Source: Plicaturopsis crispa FD-325 SS-3
Lineage: Eukaryota; Basidiomycota; Agaricomycetes; Amylocorticiales; Amylocorticiaceae
DNA: 64,000 nucleotides
Direction of reading: 5' to 3'
Assembly: GCA_000827205.1 (NCBI GenBank)
Contig: KN832571.1
Location: forward strand, 268,266-332,265
Shown: piece after piece, positions 13,458 to 24,889 of the stretch
Layout of the letters: every line of letters begins with the position of its first letter
Numbering within the stretch: the first letter of the stretch is position 1
Program-made: the position numbers and the translations under genes
The notes under the pieces: model-generated
What the model was told of the DNA's origin: nothing
Databases searched by the model: none
Seen by the model: the letters and a program-made list of their open reading frames with translations, nothing else

Positions 13458-16400
13458 ATGAAGTTCAGGTATGTGTTCTGTTCAGTTCCTCACCGGAATA
13501 TCCTAATCATGTCGTGGAGTGAAGCTCGGCTTTGAAGTTTAATGCGGTGGCGGAGTGGTGGGATGAATACATTGCGTGAGCATGAAACAACCTCAATGTT
13601 ATCCAATCTTAACTCATAATATCCCGCCCAAGATACGATGCTCTCAAGAAATTCATATACCAGCTAGAGAAGAGTCAGCATGACCTTGGGAGCTCGTACC
13701 ATGACTTGGAGGCAAACGAACAGACGTCGCTTATGGATCAGGTCGACCGGGGTACAACAGACGCTCTGTTCGTTCCCTTGTTGGACAAGGAATTGAAGAA
13801 AATCACACTCTTCTACGAAAGCCAGCAAGCGTTATTACTGGAAGAAGTCGCAGAGCTGGAAGAGCTTGTGAGGCAGCAGGAGGAACTAGGGCTCGCTGGA
13901 GGGAACCACTATCTTGAGGATGAACTAGACGAGGATGATGACGACGACGATGAGGATGAGACCAGCCGGGACGTCTCCCACCCTCCGCGGCGTCGGCGTC
14001 GAACCTCTGGATCCGTCGGGCACAGTGCCGCACGGTTTAACGGTTTGTCGACATCACGCAGCGAGGAAAACATTGATTTTAAAAATAATACAGCAGGACC
14101 GAGCGTAATACCAGAAGAAACGTCTGTTTCACCATCACGTCATCGACAGAGCATCTCTTCAAGCGAGGACGGGCCTGACATGGACGCCAGTCTTGCCTCC
14201 CTCCGACAAGGTGCCAACGCCGGTAGCAACAGCAGGTCGCCCATCACGAAGGCGCGAGGTCTTGCCAACAAATTCAATATCATGAAGAGTAGTTGGACAT
14301 CGTCCAATGACGACAACATCTGGACAGCCAAGACGAGCTATGCTTGGGACACACGGCTCTTGTTCAAGCGCAGAATCACAAACCTCTACATATCCATAAC
14401 ATCCCTCCGATCATACGTGGAGATTAACTACTCCGGATTCCGTAAAATATTGAAGAAGTGAGTAAAACTGTCCGACGGACACTAACTCTTCCTCACGATA
14501 TTATTCTCTCCAGGTACGATAAAGTCACTTACAACGAGGTAATTATACAAGGAATGATGTCCGTACAGTCTCTGACCTCCTTGTCGCTTGTAGCTGAAAG
14601 ACCACTACCTTCATGATGTTGTCGAGAACGCCCCTCCCTTCACCCGTGCAAACAAGGATCTGCTTGTGGATGCCATCGGTCGCCTTCAAGCCCTATATAC
14701 GAGATGCGTCACACGCGGGGACAGATCTGCTGCTCAACAGCAGCTCAAGCTTCATCAACGAGAAAGCATTGCCTGGGAACGTGACACCGTGTGGCGACAA
14801 ATGATCGGGCGCGAACGGCGCGGGGAGAACGACAGTGAGGGTACGCTTTTGGGGGCGAGTCTCGTGAAGGAGGATCAGAGGGGGATTATGGCCGTTCCTA
14901 CACCCATTGGTCGGTTTACTCTGACTGCACAGAAGATTTCGCTTGTCGTCGCCGTCGCTGTGTTCGCCGTTCTTCTAAACGTCAAAACGATTCCCGAGGT
15001 GACAGCAAACAACTGCTTTGCCATACTTGTCTTCAGTACTATCATGTGGGCTACGGAGGTGCGACTCATTCAAGGTATCAATTTTATATGTTCTAACGGA
15101 TGTGCTTTTTCTTTAGGCGATACCGTTATTCGTAACCTCGTTGCTTGTCCCATTATTGCTGGTCAGCCTGCGTGTCATTCGCTCCGCCGACGGGGAGACG
15201 CGTTTATCCGCCCCAGATGCAACGAAGTAAGTCCCGGGAGAGTGCTGCGATACTACCCCGCTGAACCTGATGTTCTAGATACGTATTCTCCATGATGTTT
15301 TCACCGACAATCATGCTCTTGATTGGAGGATTCACAATCTCGTCGGCGCTCAGCAAGACGAACATCGACCGCGTATTGATAACCCGCGTGCTCAGTCTTG
15401 CTGGCTCGAAGCCCAGTACCGTTCTTCTGGCGTTCATGGGTGTCTCATGTTTTGCTAGTATGTGGATTAGCAACGTCGCAGCGCCAACATTGTGCTTCAC
15501 CCTCATCAGAGTGAGCCGTTACTTTTCTTGGCTTTCGACTTTACTGATTGCCGTGTGTAGCCTATACTTAGGACGCTGCCCCCGAAGTCTGCTTTCGGGC
15601 CTGCTTTGATTGTACGGGCTTAACTATCATTTTCTTCGCCACTCGAGACTTATTTGACGGTAATACAGATCGCTATAGCCTTGGCGGCGAACATAGGCGG
15701 ACAGAGTTCACCCATATCGTCACCCCAGAATCTCATCGCCCTCCAGGCCATGGACCCACCGTTAGATTGGGCTCGGTGGTTCGCCGTCGCCCTACCGGTC
15801 TCCGCCATCTCAATCGTACTCATCTGGCTCCTGCTTCTCGTAAGCTACAAGCCATCCCGGTCGCCCGATGGCGAGGGGGATATTGAAATCAAGACGATCC
15901 GACCGACGAAGGAGCCGTTCACACTCAAACAGTATTGGGTTTCCTTTGTATGTTTGGTTACGATCGGTCTATGGTGCGTAGCCCACGAGATCGAAGAATA
16001 CATCGGCGACATGGGCGTTATCGCTCTGCTGCCTATCATCGCGTTCTTCTCGACCGGAGTCCTCAAGAAGGTATCGACCACGATCTTTCTCATTAGATGT
16101 TACTGACGATATTTCAGGACGACTTCGAACAATTTGCGTGGACGATCGTATTTTTGGCCATGGGTGGCATTGCCCTAGGGAAAGGTGTGACCTCGAGCGG
16201 CCTCCTACTTACTATGGATGAGAGTATTCGGGGCCTGGTCGAGGGGCTCTCGTTGTACACGGTCGTGCTGGTGTTATCACCTGTCGTGCTGGTTCGTGCT
16301 ATACTCGCTATGTCCAGAGGCAGCTGACGCCTAACGGCCCGCTATCCAGGTGATATCGACATTCATTAGTCACACCATCGCGAGTGTATTGCTTGTGCCT

Positions 16401-16835
16401 ATTGCACAAGAAGTCGGTTCCAACCTGCCGGGGAATCATGCCAATCTGCTCATTTTCATCACTGGGCTGATTTGCTCGGCTGGCATGGGCATGCCTGTCT
16501 CCGGATTCCCGAATCAGACGGCGTAAGAAAAGGTCCCTTAGACGTCAGGCTATTTCCAAGCTGATGACTCTTTATAGCGCTACTCAAGAGGACGAGCTGG
16601 GACAGTTATATCTGTCTAACATCGACTTTTTGAAGAACGGCGTTCCCGCTAGTATCATTGCTACGCTGGTACGAAAATAACTGAATCTATAATGAGTGTC
16701 TACCATTGACTTCTGGACAATTTGCATAGGTCGTTGCCACGGTCGGATTTCTCCTAATGAAGGCTATAGGGTGTGTACAGGCGGCCGCCACTCACTGAAT
16801 ACGGGCCCACTGACACGTACTCTTCTAGGCTGTGA
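13458..16835 (+). CDS. SPX-domain low-affinity phosphate transporter (Pho87/90/91 type)
   Basis: This is a plasma-membrane or vacuolar phosphate carrier with an inositol-pyrophosphate-sensing SPX domain. Fourteen exons join in frame to 885 residues: 13458-13468, 13525-13575, 13633-14457, 14514-14538, 14594-15058, 15117-15226, 15279-15510, 15561-15611, 15669-16070, 16118-16291, 16350-16522, 16578-16668, 16730-16770 and 16829-16835. The first exons spell MKFSSALKFNAVAEWWDEYI and YDALKKFIYQLEK, the classic SPX start. A second SPX segment (FRKILKKYDKVTYNELKDHY) lies near residue 310. From about residue 425 there are a dozen hydrophobic segments of the divalent-anion/Na+ symporter type, with NVAAPTLCFTLIR, GGQSSPISSPQN and GMGMPVSGFPNQTA as likely substrate-binding loops. 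The last exon adds only two residues. The yeast counterpart could be PHO87, PHO90 or PHO91; I cannot tell which. Confidence 0.92.
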
Positions 16836-18660
16836 TTATCAGGATTCCAGGCATCCTCCGGAGATATACCTACACATATTCAACCACAGCGGGGCGCTGT
16901 AGGGATCTATAATACAATCTTCACATAGACACTCGACTTAAAGATGAACTTTTCAGACCGTGCACCATTTTTCAAAATATCATGTTGCGAAGCAAAGGAT
17001 CTATCGTACGCAAGTGCAGTGGGTCCATTGCGTGTGCAGGCATGTCTGCGTCCAAGCGGCCAAGGCTCTCGCCTTTTAGTGAGTACGCCGGCGGCACGGA
17101 GACTCGATGAATATCGATGAGATGTCGGCCCGTCTTGTAATATATACCGTCGAGAACGGACTGGTGAGACCTTGTGTATGACCATTAGTGGAGAAATGTG
17201 ATAGAGCAAATAGAGTTCATGCCATACATACTCACGGCGTGCGAGATCCGGTCCTGAGAAAACAACGAGACTAGCCGATCGAGCATTGATTGAGCATGGA
17301 AAACAGAAAGAGGAAGTACTCACACACGGGAAAGTAATCAAAAGCAAACCTCGGAGTGCGAGGCCCGTATGTATATGTTATGTGATATGCACTCCCGAGT
17401 ACGCACGAGCTTCGGGGTTCCAGCCTGTGACAAAAGGAAAGACACAAAGACAGTTAGATTGCAACGGCGCCGGCGCGTGTGGGCCGCGGCGGGCGTGCAC
17501 CGTCACAATTTCACCATCCTACTGTAGTCGACCTGCGATATGAGGCACACATATCTGGGGGATCTGCGGAGATCTCGAGGAGTGGCTGCATGAAAGGGGT
17601 AGGATCCGACCTCGCACGCGTGTATTGCTCACTTGATGCATAGCACACTTGAGTTGGGGACTGAGAGTGTAATAGGACCGCACTCACCCTCGAGCAGCGA
17701 GTCATTCAATGGAGTTGAGGCCTGAAACGTGATGAAGGCCGAAGAAAGTCTCCAAAACGAATAGGATCGTAGATCAAGACGGTGAACTTGATTGTCGCGC
17801 CGTCCAGCCTCGACTGAGCAACAGTCCTCCAATCACGGGAGGCTCCTGGCGTGTAAATATGGTCGGCTCCACGGTAGAGTTTGCCTCAATGTACTCCTGC
17901 ATTTTCTAGATTAGCCGAGCGAAGGAAACGGTACGAAGGGGAAGAAACAAGACCCCATTTCTGGACAGAACGTAAAAAACGGGATTCCTTGAGCTTAGGA
18001 CTTAGAACCTGTCGGTCATACATGAGTTCCGTTCAAAGAGCAACAATTAAAGACATGCCTACTCACGGGCGAGCATACCAAAGAGAAAATCTCCTGTCTC
18101 AAAGATCAGATGGACCGTAGTGCGCATGCGCGATCTGCCGCTCACTGTTTGTTTAATTGCCTATAACATTCCGCACCGTGGATTCCGTCGAAGTTCTCGG
18201 CATTATCGTCGAGGAGTTTCACCATTCAAATCTTGCCTTCAAATATGATAGGCCGTGGCATCAGGCGATTCGCTTGGTAGGGACGCGGCACTCACCGAGA
18301 TGGACTATCCAGAGTTTAGACTGGCCGTACATGCTCTTGGCAGCTATCCATCGAGTGCCTGATGTCTTTCTCGAATTCGAGGCATAGAGCTAGACAGCGC
18401 CCAGGGGAGCACCGGATGGACTTGTGGATGGAAAGCGAGCTGAGCTATAGACATGATATCCGAGTCGGTCACCGACTCCTCGGAGGCAGAGGCGACGGTA
18501 TTTCGCCTGAAGCAAAACAATCAACTATGATAGTATGTTACTGCCCATCCGTGAGATAAAAGGTGCAGTCATTGGCAAAATGTTTATATCTTTGAATGGC
18601 GGCGGGCATACCTAAAGATGATTACTCGTTTCGTTTCGTACCGTGTCAATAATGAATAGG
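16836..18660 (-). other. Unresolved, probably decayed minus-strand coding block
   Basis: Several stretches on the minus strand have protein-like composition and good splice signals, but I cannot join them. Examples in gene order are MVKLLDDNAENFDGIHGAEC (about 18225-18150), RTTVHLIFETGDFLFGMLAR (about 18135-18065), RLDGATIKFTVLIYDPIRFG (about 17805-17745), GIYYKTGRHLIDIHRVSVPP (about 17150-17095) and a short C-terminal run ending in a stop near 16980. The frame leading into the third segment, which begins KWGLVSSPSYRFLRSANLEN, carries an in-frame TGA near 17885. I do not recognise the family. A decayed gene is the simplest reading; an incorrectly joined live gene is the alternative. Confidence 0.3.
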
Positions 18661-20589
18661 CTTGAAGCTGAAGCTGAAGCTTGACGGAAGCAACGGAAGC
18701 CGCGGGCGCCAGTCCTGCCATGTGCGGCGTCAAAAAGTCCTGTAGTTTGGAATCATAAAATGCGACGCGCCTCCTCCGAAACCAAAACGACGAACACTCT
18801 TTCCTAGGGATTCCTTGTACAAATCGCTTCCATCAGAACAAGACATGGGTGGATTTACTTACTGGGCGCCGCCATACAACCGTAATCTTGTTCGACGTCG
18901 ACCTGTCAGGCTGTCTCGATATGGCCGCGCTCAGCAACGAGGAACGTTCGTACGAGTCGCGGCGTTACCACCGCGTACGTCGACGTCGCCAGGTGTTTCG
19001 TTCTTCAGCACTCAGCTCGCGAATACTTCTGCAGGTCCCCAGAGAGATAGAGACAACGACACGACAACAAAACGCTCGGGGGAGCTTCGCGTCGGCTATC
19101 GAGGGTTTGTGTCCGGACGAAGAAGGCCCACGCGCCGCGACAATACAAGGCTTCCGAGGGTTGTCCAATGTCCAGCACGGCGACTCCACGTCTGCTACAT
19201 AATGAGGACGGCTGCTTTCGCATGCCTTCCGTCCAGTCCCTAGTCTTTTTCTGGAACGTGAGGAGGTGCGCCACAATTTTTTAATATTCCGTTGACGAGT
19301 CACTTACGGCGAGCGAACACCAAGCGAAACGCTTCCCTGTCAGGCGAACATAACATAACGTTGTGCTTTAGCTCTTGACAGACTGCCAAACTACATATAC
19401 GATGGACACTGGCGAAAAGCACGGGTCCAAATGGACGCGTGTGTACTACTTCCGGGCGATGCCAGCGCCTCCCGACTCCGAGCCAGCACCCGCCGAGCCC
19501 CAGCCTCAGCGTCCCCTCCGCCGGACCAAGGGGTGCCGATCACTGCGCAGCCAGCGCTGGGAGGACATGCGCAAGACCTCTGGCACGACGCACAGGGCGA
19601 ATAGGCGGTACGTATCTCCACACGATCATGGTGGCAATGTGGCGGATGAACCGAATGATCATTGTGCGCGGACAAGCCCAGCTCATAGACCGAGACTGCA
19701 CCGGAAGAGGCGGTGTGTGTCCATGCACGAGCGGCGGAGGGCTGATGAGGGCCGCGCGGCGCGTTGTGTATCCGCGCCGCAACCTCCCCCGCTGTGGTTA
19801 TTGTGAGTGACACCGCCTCTGCTGTCGTTAGTGGACACTACTCATCATGTGTATCTTCCAGGAGGAAGCCCCGAACTGTCGGACCAGAGACAGACTCGGA
19901 CGGCCCGAAGTTGTTTGGGCGGACATTGCAAACGCCACACATATTAGTGCGGGGCGACGACGTCGGCGATGCGTATCCAATTGTCGACGGGGACGTGCGA
20001 TTGCAAGGCGTCGCAAGACCGGACAGTGGCATAGTTCGGAAGCATCTAGCCATGCTCTTCCGAAAGCGCCTAAAAAGCGTGCCATGAAGCATGTGCATTT
20101 GGTTGGGCTAGCAGTCGCCACAGATGAATCTCTTTATATGGCGTTCAACCGCTAGGTTTTCTGTGAGTGTTGATGCCTGTCTGCTGCTACAGGGGTGGCT
20201 CGTTGATTGCATCGCGCGCTCTCGGCAGGACGAAAACCTTCGGACTTCGCAGCCATGCGCACCTACTGCCGAAGGACAGTCCAATGACGAACATTGCGTA
20301 TGCTGCCGCATACATGCGTGCGGCGATCACCGCTATGGGCGCATTTAACTGTCGACGAGGTGTACAATCTAGCCATGTACCCCAAGCATATGGCCTTACT
20401 GCGCCATGTTAGTAGCTTCCCGCAGGATCTCTAACTTACTGAAGGAGTTACACACGCTATGCACAACCTAGAGGGACCCGGCATATGGAGATGCGAGATG
20501 CAGACCGAGACGAATATCCAAAGTCACATAAATTGTAAGTATGAGTACTCATGTACTACGATCTTGATTTCCCCTGAAATGTATGCATA
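18661..20589. other. No confident gene
   Basis: Open frames on both strands are GC-rich and biased to Arg/Pro/Ser, which looks like composition rather than coding. A few short runs, such as IAYAAAYMRAAITAMGAFNC near 20290-20350 on the plus strand, resemble protein but connect to nothing. Confidence 0.35.
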
Positions 20590-21840
20590 TCAGCCACTAC
20601 CCCCATAATAGAGAGCAGTACTCACCGCGGCCGCTGCCATCATGAGGAACGCGTTTGCACTGCTCTGTGCCCCACAGTCCGTTTTGTGTCGCGCCCAGTC
20701 CCCTTTCTGGCACCGTCTCCTTGCAGGATCGCAATATCGCGCGGTCTTGCACCGGCTACACGTCAACAGCTTCCCCCCATCCTCCCTTCCACAGAACGTG
20801 CAACACTCATTCCGCCGCTCCCGCCGCCGGGCGTCCTCCCTCTTCACCACGCCCAGCAGCTCGCGGAATCCCGCGCGCGTGCCCAACGTCTCTGCGGTCT
20901 TCCGCGCCGACGCCCCGTCCGTGTCCTTCACGTCGACATTCCCGCCATGCGTCAGATACCACGCCAGCGCGTCTTTCGCCCTCGGCACGTCCGCCACTCT
21001 GTATACCTGGCACATCTCGTGCCCCGCGGTGCCGCCGTACCGGTTCCTGTGCGCCACGTCATCGCCGCCCGGCGCTGTGAACAGTATCTCCGCGTACTGC
21101 GGGTCGAAGGCCGGCTTGGTGGAGATGGCGTGCGAGAGCGCGGTCGTGCCGGACATGTCGACGCCGTCCACGGGCACGCGCGCCTCGTGTGCGAGGTAGC
21201 GCGCTACCTCGATGAGAAGCGGCCGCCGGGACGGCGCCATGAGCGTGAGGAGGAGTATGACATTGTATATGGGCGTGCTGAGGGGGCCCCAGCGCAGCCC
21301 CGCGAGCTCCGCGCGCGCGCAGGCCGTGGGGTCGGGCTGGGCTGCGTCACGGTACTTGGCGACGCGGAACTCAAAGTCCGCGCGCACGAGGGAGACGTCG
21401 CCCTCGAAGAGGAGGCGGCCGTATATGTCGAGGTCGCGCTGGGGTTCCAAGCAGGTGGATGTGCAGTAAGTGCGCAGGCGTTGGGACTCCATGCCTCTGA
21501 GCATGTCGCGCGTTTTCTTTAGCTCGGATATGGGTCTGTGCAGCTGTTAGGTGAGTTGGGTGTACTGTGTGGCATGATACGCACCGGCCGTCACCAGTGT
21601 CATGGTAGTTGACTATCTTCTCTATCTCTTTGCGCATGGCGGGATCCATCCAGTCTTTGGGCATCTTCACGATTTCGATACCGGTTCGATTTAATGTTGA
21701 GGTTATGCACTGCACAGGGCGGCAATACTCTAGCTACAGACAGATGTAAGTGTCAGTATCTGTCCTTCAAGCATGCTAACTGCTTTCTTACCTGGACAAG
21801 CTGGCAGAAATTATGAAATTCTGAGTCGAGAAACTTGGAA
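20590..21840 (-). CDS. MYND zinc-finger protein
   Basis: Exons 21733-21585 and 21535-20590 join in frame. A further upstream exon ending at 21792 (DSEFHNFCQLVQ) reads into them. The C-terminus carries a MYND zinc finger, CTFCGREDGGKLLTC then SRCKTARYC and a final HKTDC, with the expected Cys/His pattern. It is followed by a short Ala-rich hydrophobic tail. The middle, about 200 residues, has ankyrin-like phrases (GTTALSHAIS, GGNVDVKDTDGASARKTAE). Such proteins are numerous in Agaricomycetes; the MYND finger binds partner proteins, but the role is unknown. I could not find an in-frame ATG for the first exon. The region above it is AT-rich and runs into a MITE at 21926, so the 5' end is either further split or damaged. 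The first internal Met gives MPKDWMDPAMRKE. Confidence 0.75.
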
Positions 21841-21925
21841 ACGGTTTCCCGTCAATTTATGATCACGTGGTCGTGCCTTTCATACTTGTTTTCCTGCCAA
21901 ATTTATTGATTTTAAATTTGTTGTA

Positions 21926-22102
21926 CAGTCATCGCCCGGCTTGTGAGGGGCACCCGGGCTATGAGGGATTGCACTAAATATGGGAATTTTTGGCGCGTTT
22001 TACGTGGATCGCGCTCAAAAGCTCCACAAGTGCACCAAAAAGTAGCCTTTTTGAGTAGCTCCCCCACGAGCCGGGTGCCCCTCACAGCCCGGGCGTTGAC
22101 TG
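21926..22102. mobile_element. MITE with Tc1/mariner-like ends
   Basis: This is a 177-bp unit with inverted ends of about 35 bp that differ at a few positions. The left end begins CAGTCATCGCCCGG and the right end, reversed, begins CAGTCAACGCCCGG; both continue into GTGAGGGGCACCCGG. TA dinucleotides flank it at 21924-21925 and 22103-22104. There is no coding capacity. It lies between the divergent MYND and RING genes, ending 28 bp before the RING start codon. Confidence 0.85.
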
Positions 22103-22130
22103 TATTTCGACTTTATTTTATTTCTCTTCG

Positions 22131-23202
22131 ATGGACGACGACCGACGGACACCAGAAAACCAGACGGCCACGCCTGTCGATCTCACAAAGTCCCCGACGC
22201 TGCCGCTTCCAGCGCCCAGTACAAGTCGCCCAGCTCTTCCGCGAGTCGCTCGGGCAAGTTCATCGCGTTCATCGCGCTCGTCGCGTTCATCAACGGAGAC
22301 GCTTGACAAGGGGAAGGGGAAAAGGGCGGCGCCGTTGAATGACGATGCGCATACGAGTACCAGCAGAGGAAAGAGACGGAAGGTCGAACAAGTTGAGCGG
22401 CCAGAGAGCGACGGTGCACCCACGGACGAACAGCTGCCTGTCTTGAACGAACCTGCAGCTGGGCCTTCCTCCTCCGCAACTACAGTCCAAAGCACAGTTC
22501 TGTCCGTTGATGATGCCCAAGATCTCTCCCTAGTGAACGATGCAGCGCAGGCCTCGACATCTTATTCAATGCAAATCGATGTCGATGAGTCCGCTGCCCC
22601 ATTCTCATATGATCCCTATCCCTATTCCGCACAGTCATCCGCAGGCCCATCGTTCGTCGAAGGCTCCTCATCAACATCCGGAGCAGGACCTTCTTCGCTG
22701 GCGCTACAGTCGTACCCAATGCCGTCCCCCTCCACATACACCCCCTTCGGCGCCGAAACCTCGCCCCCTCCCACCGCCGGACCCTCGCAGCCTCCCTATA
22801 GACAGCCAGACCCTCCCTACAGACAGCCCTCATCTCCTCCTCCCCCAGTCTCCGAGCCGCTCTCCGCATACACCTGCCCGATCTGCTTCGGCACGCCGAC
22901 GAACGCGACGCTCACGCCGTGCGGCCACATCGCGTGCGGCGCGTGCTTGTACGTCGCCGTGCAGACCGGCATGGCGCGCGGCGGGGAGTTCGTGATGGGT
23001 GGGGCTGGTGGGGCACGGTGCGTCTTCTTCATTATCGTTCGCATTTCTCTGAGATTACATGTGTGTGCCATTGTCGTCGATACATGTGCTGATATATGGA
23101 CGGTCACACAGGTGCCCAGTGTGCCGCGCGCCGATACCGGGATGGGACGGACGCGGCGGGGGTGTCATCGGACTCAAGACGCGCATGGTCATCACCTTGT
23201 AA
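22131..23202 (+). CDS. RING-finger protein, possible Slx8-like SUMO-targeted E3 ligase
   Basis: Exons 22131-23017 and 23112-23202 join in frame to 325 residues. The first 240 residues are Ser/Pro-rich and disordered-looking. They contain a basic patch (KGKRAAPLNDD, SRGKRRKVEQ) that could be a nuclear signal. The RING domain follows: CPICFGTPTNATLTPCGHIA and CGACLY, then after the intron CPVCRAPIPG. This gives the C3HC4 zinc ligands with a long insert between the second and third pairs. The NATLTPCGHI motif recalls Slx8/RNF4-type RINGs that ubiquitylate sumoylated nuclear proteins; that assignment is inference. The start codon lies 28 bp from a MITE, so the promoter or 5' leader probably includes MITE sequence. 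Confidence 0.8.
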
Positions 23203-23968
23203 CACCGACCCCCCCCCCACACACACAAATCCACCCTCACCCTCACTTCCCGCCGACACCTGCCATATCTAGCACCACGGCCCCGCAGCTCCACCTCCTC
23301 CTGCACCTCTCCCGCCGACGCTCCCCCTCCTCGTTATCATACGTCGCATGACCAGAACCACGCTATTCCCCGCAGTGCACGCAGGACTCGCTCTGCATCC
23401 CCACTACCACCACTACAGTCGCGCTACCACTACAGTCCCACTGCCACCACGGTCGCGCTACCACCACGGTCGCGCTACCGGCCCCGAGGCGCGTCCCCGT
23501 AAACGCGTTGTTCTCCAGCTTATCGATGACCGGCTCGCCTGGAAGGGGCGCGTGCACGAGCTCCCAGCCCGGGGTCCTGGGCTCCGCGGCGGATGTTGAA
23601 GCGCGTCAACCGACACAAATCACCCTCACTCTCACTCCCTGCTGAACAGCGTCTCAACACCTGCCATATCCAGCACCACGGCCCCCGCAGCGCTCAACTC
23701 CGCCTCCACCTCCTCCTGCACCTCACCCGCCGACGCCCCCCGCTCCTCGCTATCATACGTCGCATGCGCACCCGCGACCAGAACCACGCTATTCCCCCGC
23801 TCGCACACGTCGCGCGCACGCAGAACTCGCTCTGCATCCCCACTACCACCACGGTCGCTCTGCATCCCCACTACCACCACAGTCCCCGAGGCGCGTCCGC
23901 TTAAACGCGTTGTTCTCTATTTTATCAATCACTGGCTCGGTGCGGAGGGGCGCCCCCGGGCTCGTCGG
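23203..23968. repeat. Two extra tandem copies of the isochorismatase 3' half
   Basis: Copies lie at about 23203-23591 (degenerate, with added CCACTACCACCACG-type short repeats) and 23592-23968. Together with the copy in the pseudogene at 23969-24345, this gives three head-to-tail units of about 377-390 bp. Shared landmarks are GATGTTGAAGCGCGTCAACC at 23592 and 23969, and AACGCGTTGTTCT at about 23500, 23910 and 24265. On the minus strand the middle copy still encodes SVVLVAGAHATYDSEERGAS and ends ETLFSRE-stop at 23632. Confidence 0.8.
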
Positions 23969-24007
23969 ATGTTGAAGCGCGTCAACCGACACAAATCACC
24001 CCCACCC

Positions 24008-24533
24008 TCACTCCCTGCCGAATAGCGTCTCGATACCTGCCATATCCAGAACCACGGCCCCCGCAGCGCTCAACTCCGCCTCCACTTCTCGCTGCACCTC
24101 ACCCGCCGACGCCCCCCGCTCCTCGCTATCATACGTCGCATGCGCACCCACGACGAGAACCACGCTATTCCCCCGCTCGCACCCGTCGCGCGCACGCAGA
24201 ACTCGCTCTGCATCCCCACCACCACCACGGCCGGGACGAGCTCCCCGAGTCCCGTCCCCGTAAACGCGTTGTTCTCCAGCTTATCGATGACCGGCTCGCC
24301 TGGAAGGGGCGCGTGCACGAGCTCCCAGCCCGGGGTCATGGGCTCGGCGCGCCGGTGTTGCGGACGTGGATGATCTGCGGCGCAGGCGTGGCGACTCGCG
24401 CGCTGTGGAGGACGCGGGCGATGTTGGTGCGCGTGGCGTGGGAGGAGGGGATGCCCACGGGTGGTTCTGCGAGCATTCCGGCTTGCACGTCGATTAGGAG
24501 GAGGATGCGGGGGTGCGGGAGGTCGTGGGACAT
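24008..24533 (-). pseudogene. Isochorismatase-family hydrolase, frameshifted
   Basis: The 5' part starts at 24533 and reads MSHDLPHPRILLLIDVQAGM with the family's N-terminal catalytic Asp. It continues to IIHVRNTGAPS and then runs into a stop. The next part, MTPGWELVHAPLPGEPVIDK then LENNAFTGTGLGELV, carries the catalytic Lys and is in a different frame. GMQSEFCVRAT carries the catalytic Cys. A second frame change follows before NSVVLVVGAHATYDSEERGA and the stop at 24008. So all three catalytic residues are encoded, but two frame breaks separate them and no intron fits. The same downstream break appears in the adjacent duplicate, so it predates the duplication. Intact relatives are cysteine hydrolases of the isochorismatase/nicotinamidase group. 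Confidence 0.75.
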
Positions 24534-24889
24534 TGTTGTAGGCGGCTGTGAGAGGTCTGGGATGGATTTAAGGTCACTCCTGGATGTCGTCGAGCAGTGG
24601 GAACGGCGTGTAGTAAATGCCGTTCGGCATATATGGCGTTTGTGTGGCACGTACCAACTGGGGCTATCCTCCGAGTCGGTGTGGACCAAGCTGGAGGAAA
24701 CATTGATTCGTGTGTATTACAGAAGAGCAGTCAAAAGATTGTAACGTCTATTCGAATTATACACAATTGTAGTTGACACAAGACCTATAACACGTCCATT
24801 CTACGCGCCGCATACACACACAAGTCCGATTATTGGGAAAAGGAGAGAGGCAAAGTATGACGCAGTTGGCCGAGGTCACCGTCGCACGG
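24534..24889. other. Intergenic, nothing recognised
   Basis: This short spacer lies between the divergent pseudogene and the 3' end of the DOMON-b561 gene. No open frame of interest was seen. Confidence 0.4.

Noticed and set aside
20642-21522. Long plus-strand open frames over the MYND gene
   Set aside because: They are GC-driven antisense shadows of the MYND coding exon.
22131-23351. Reading the RING gene as one unspliced 406-codon frame
   Set aside because: The unspliced frame lacks the last zinc-ligand pair; splicing at 23017/23112 restores CPVCRAPIPG.
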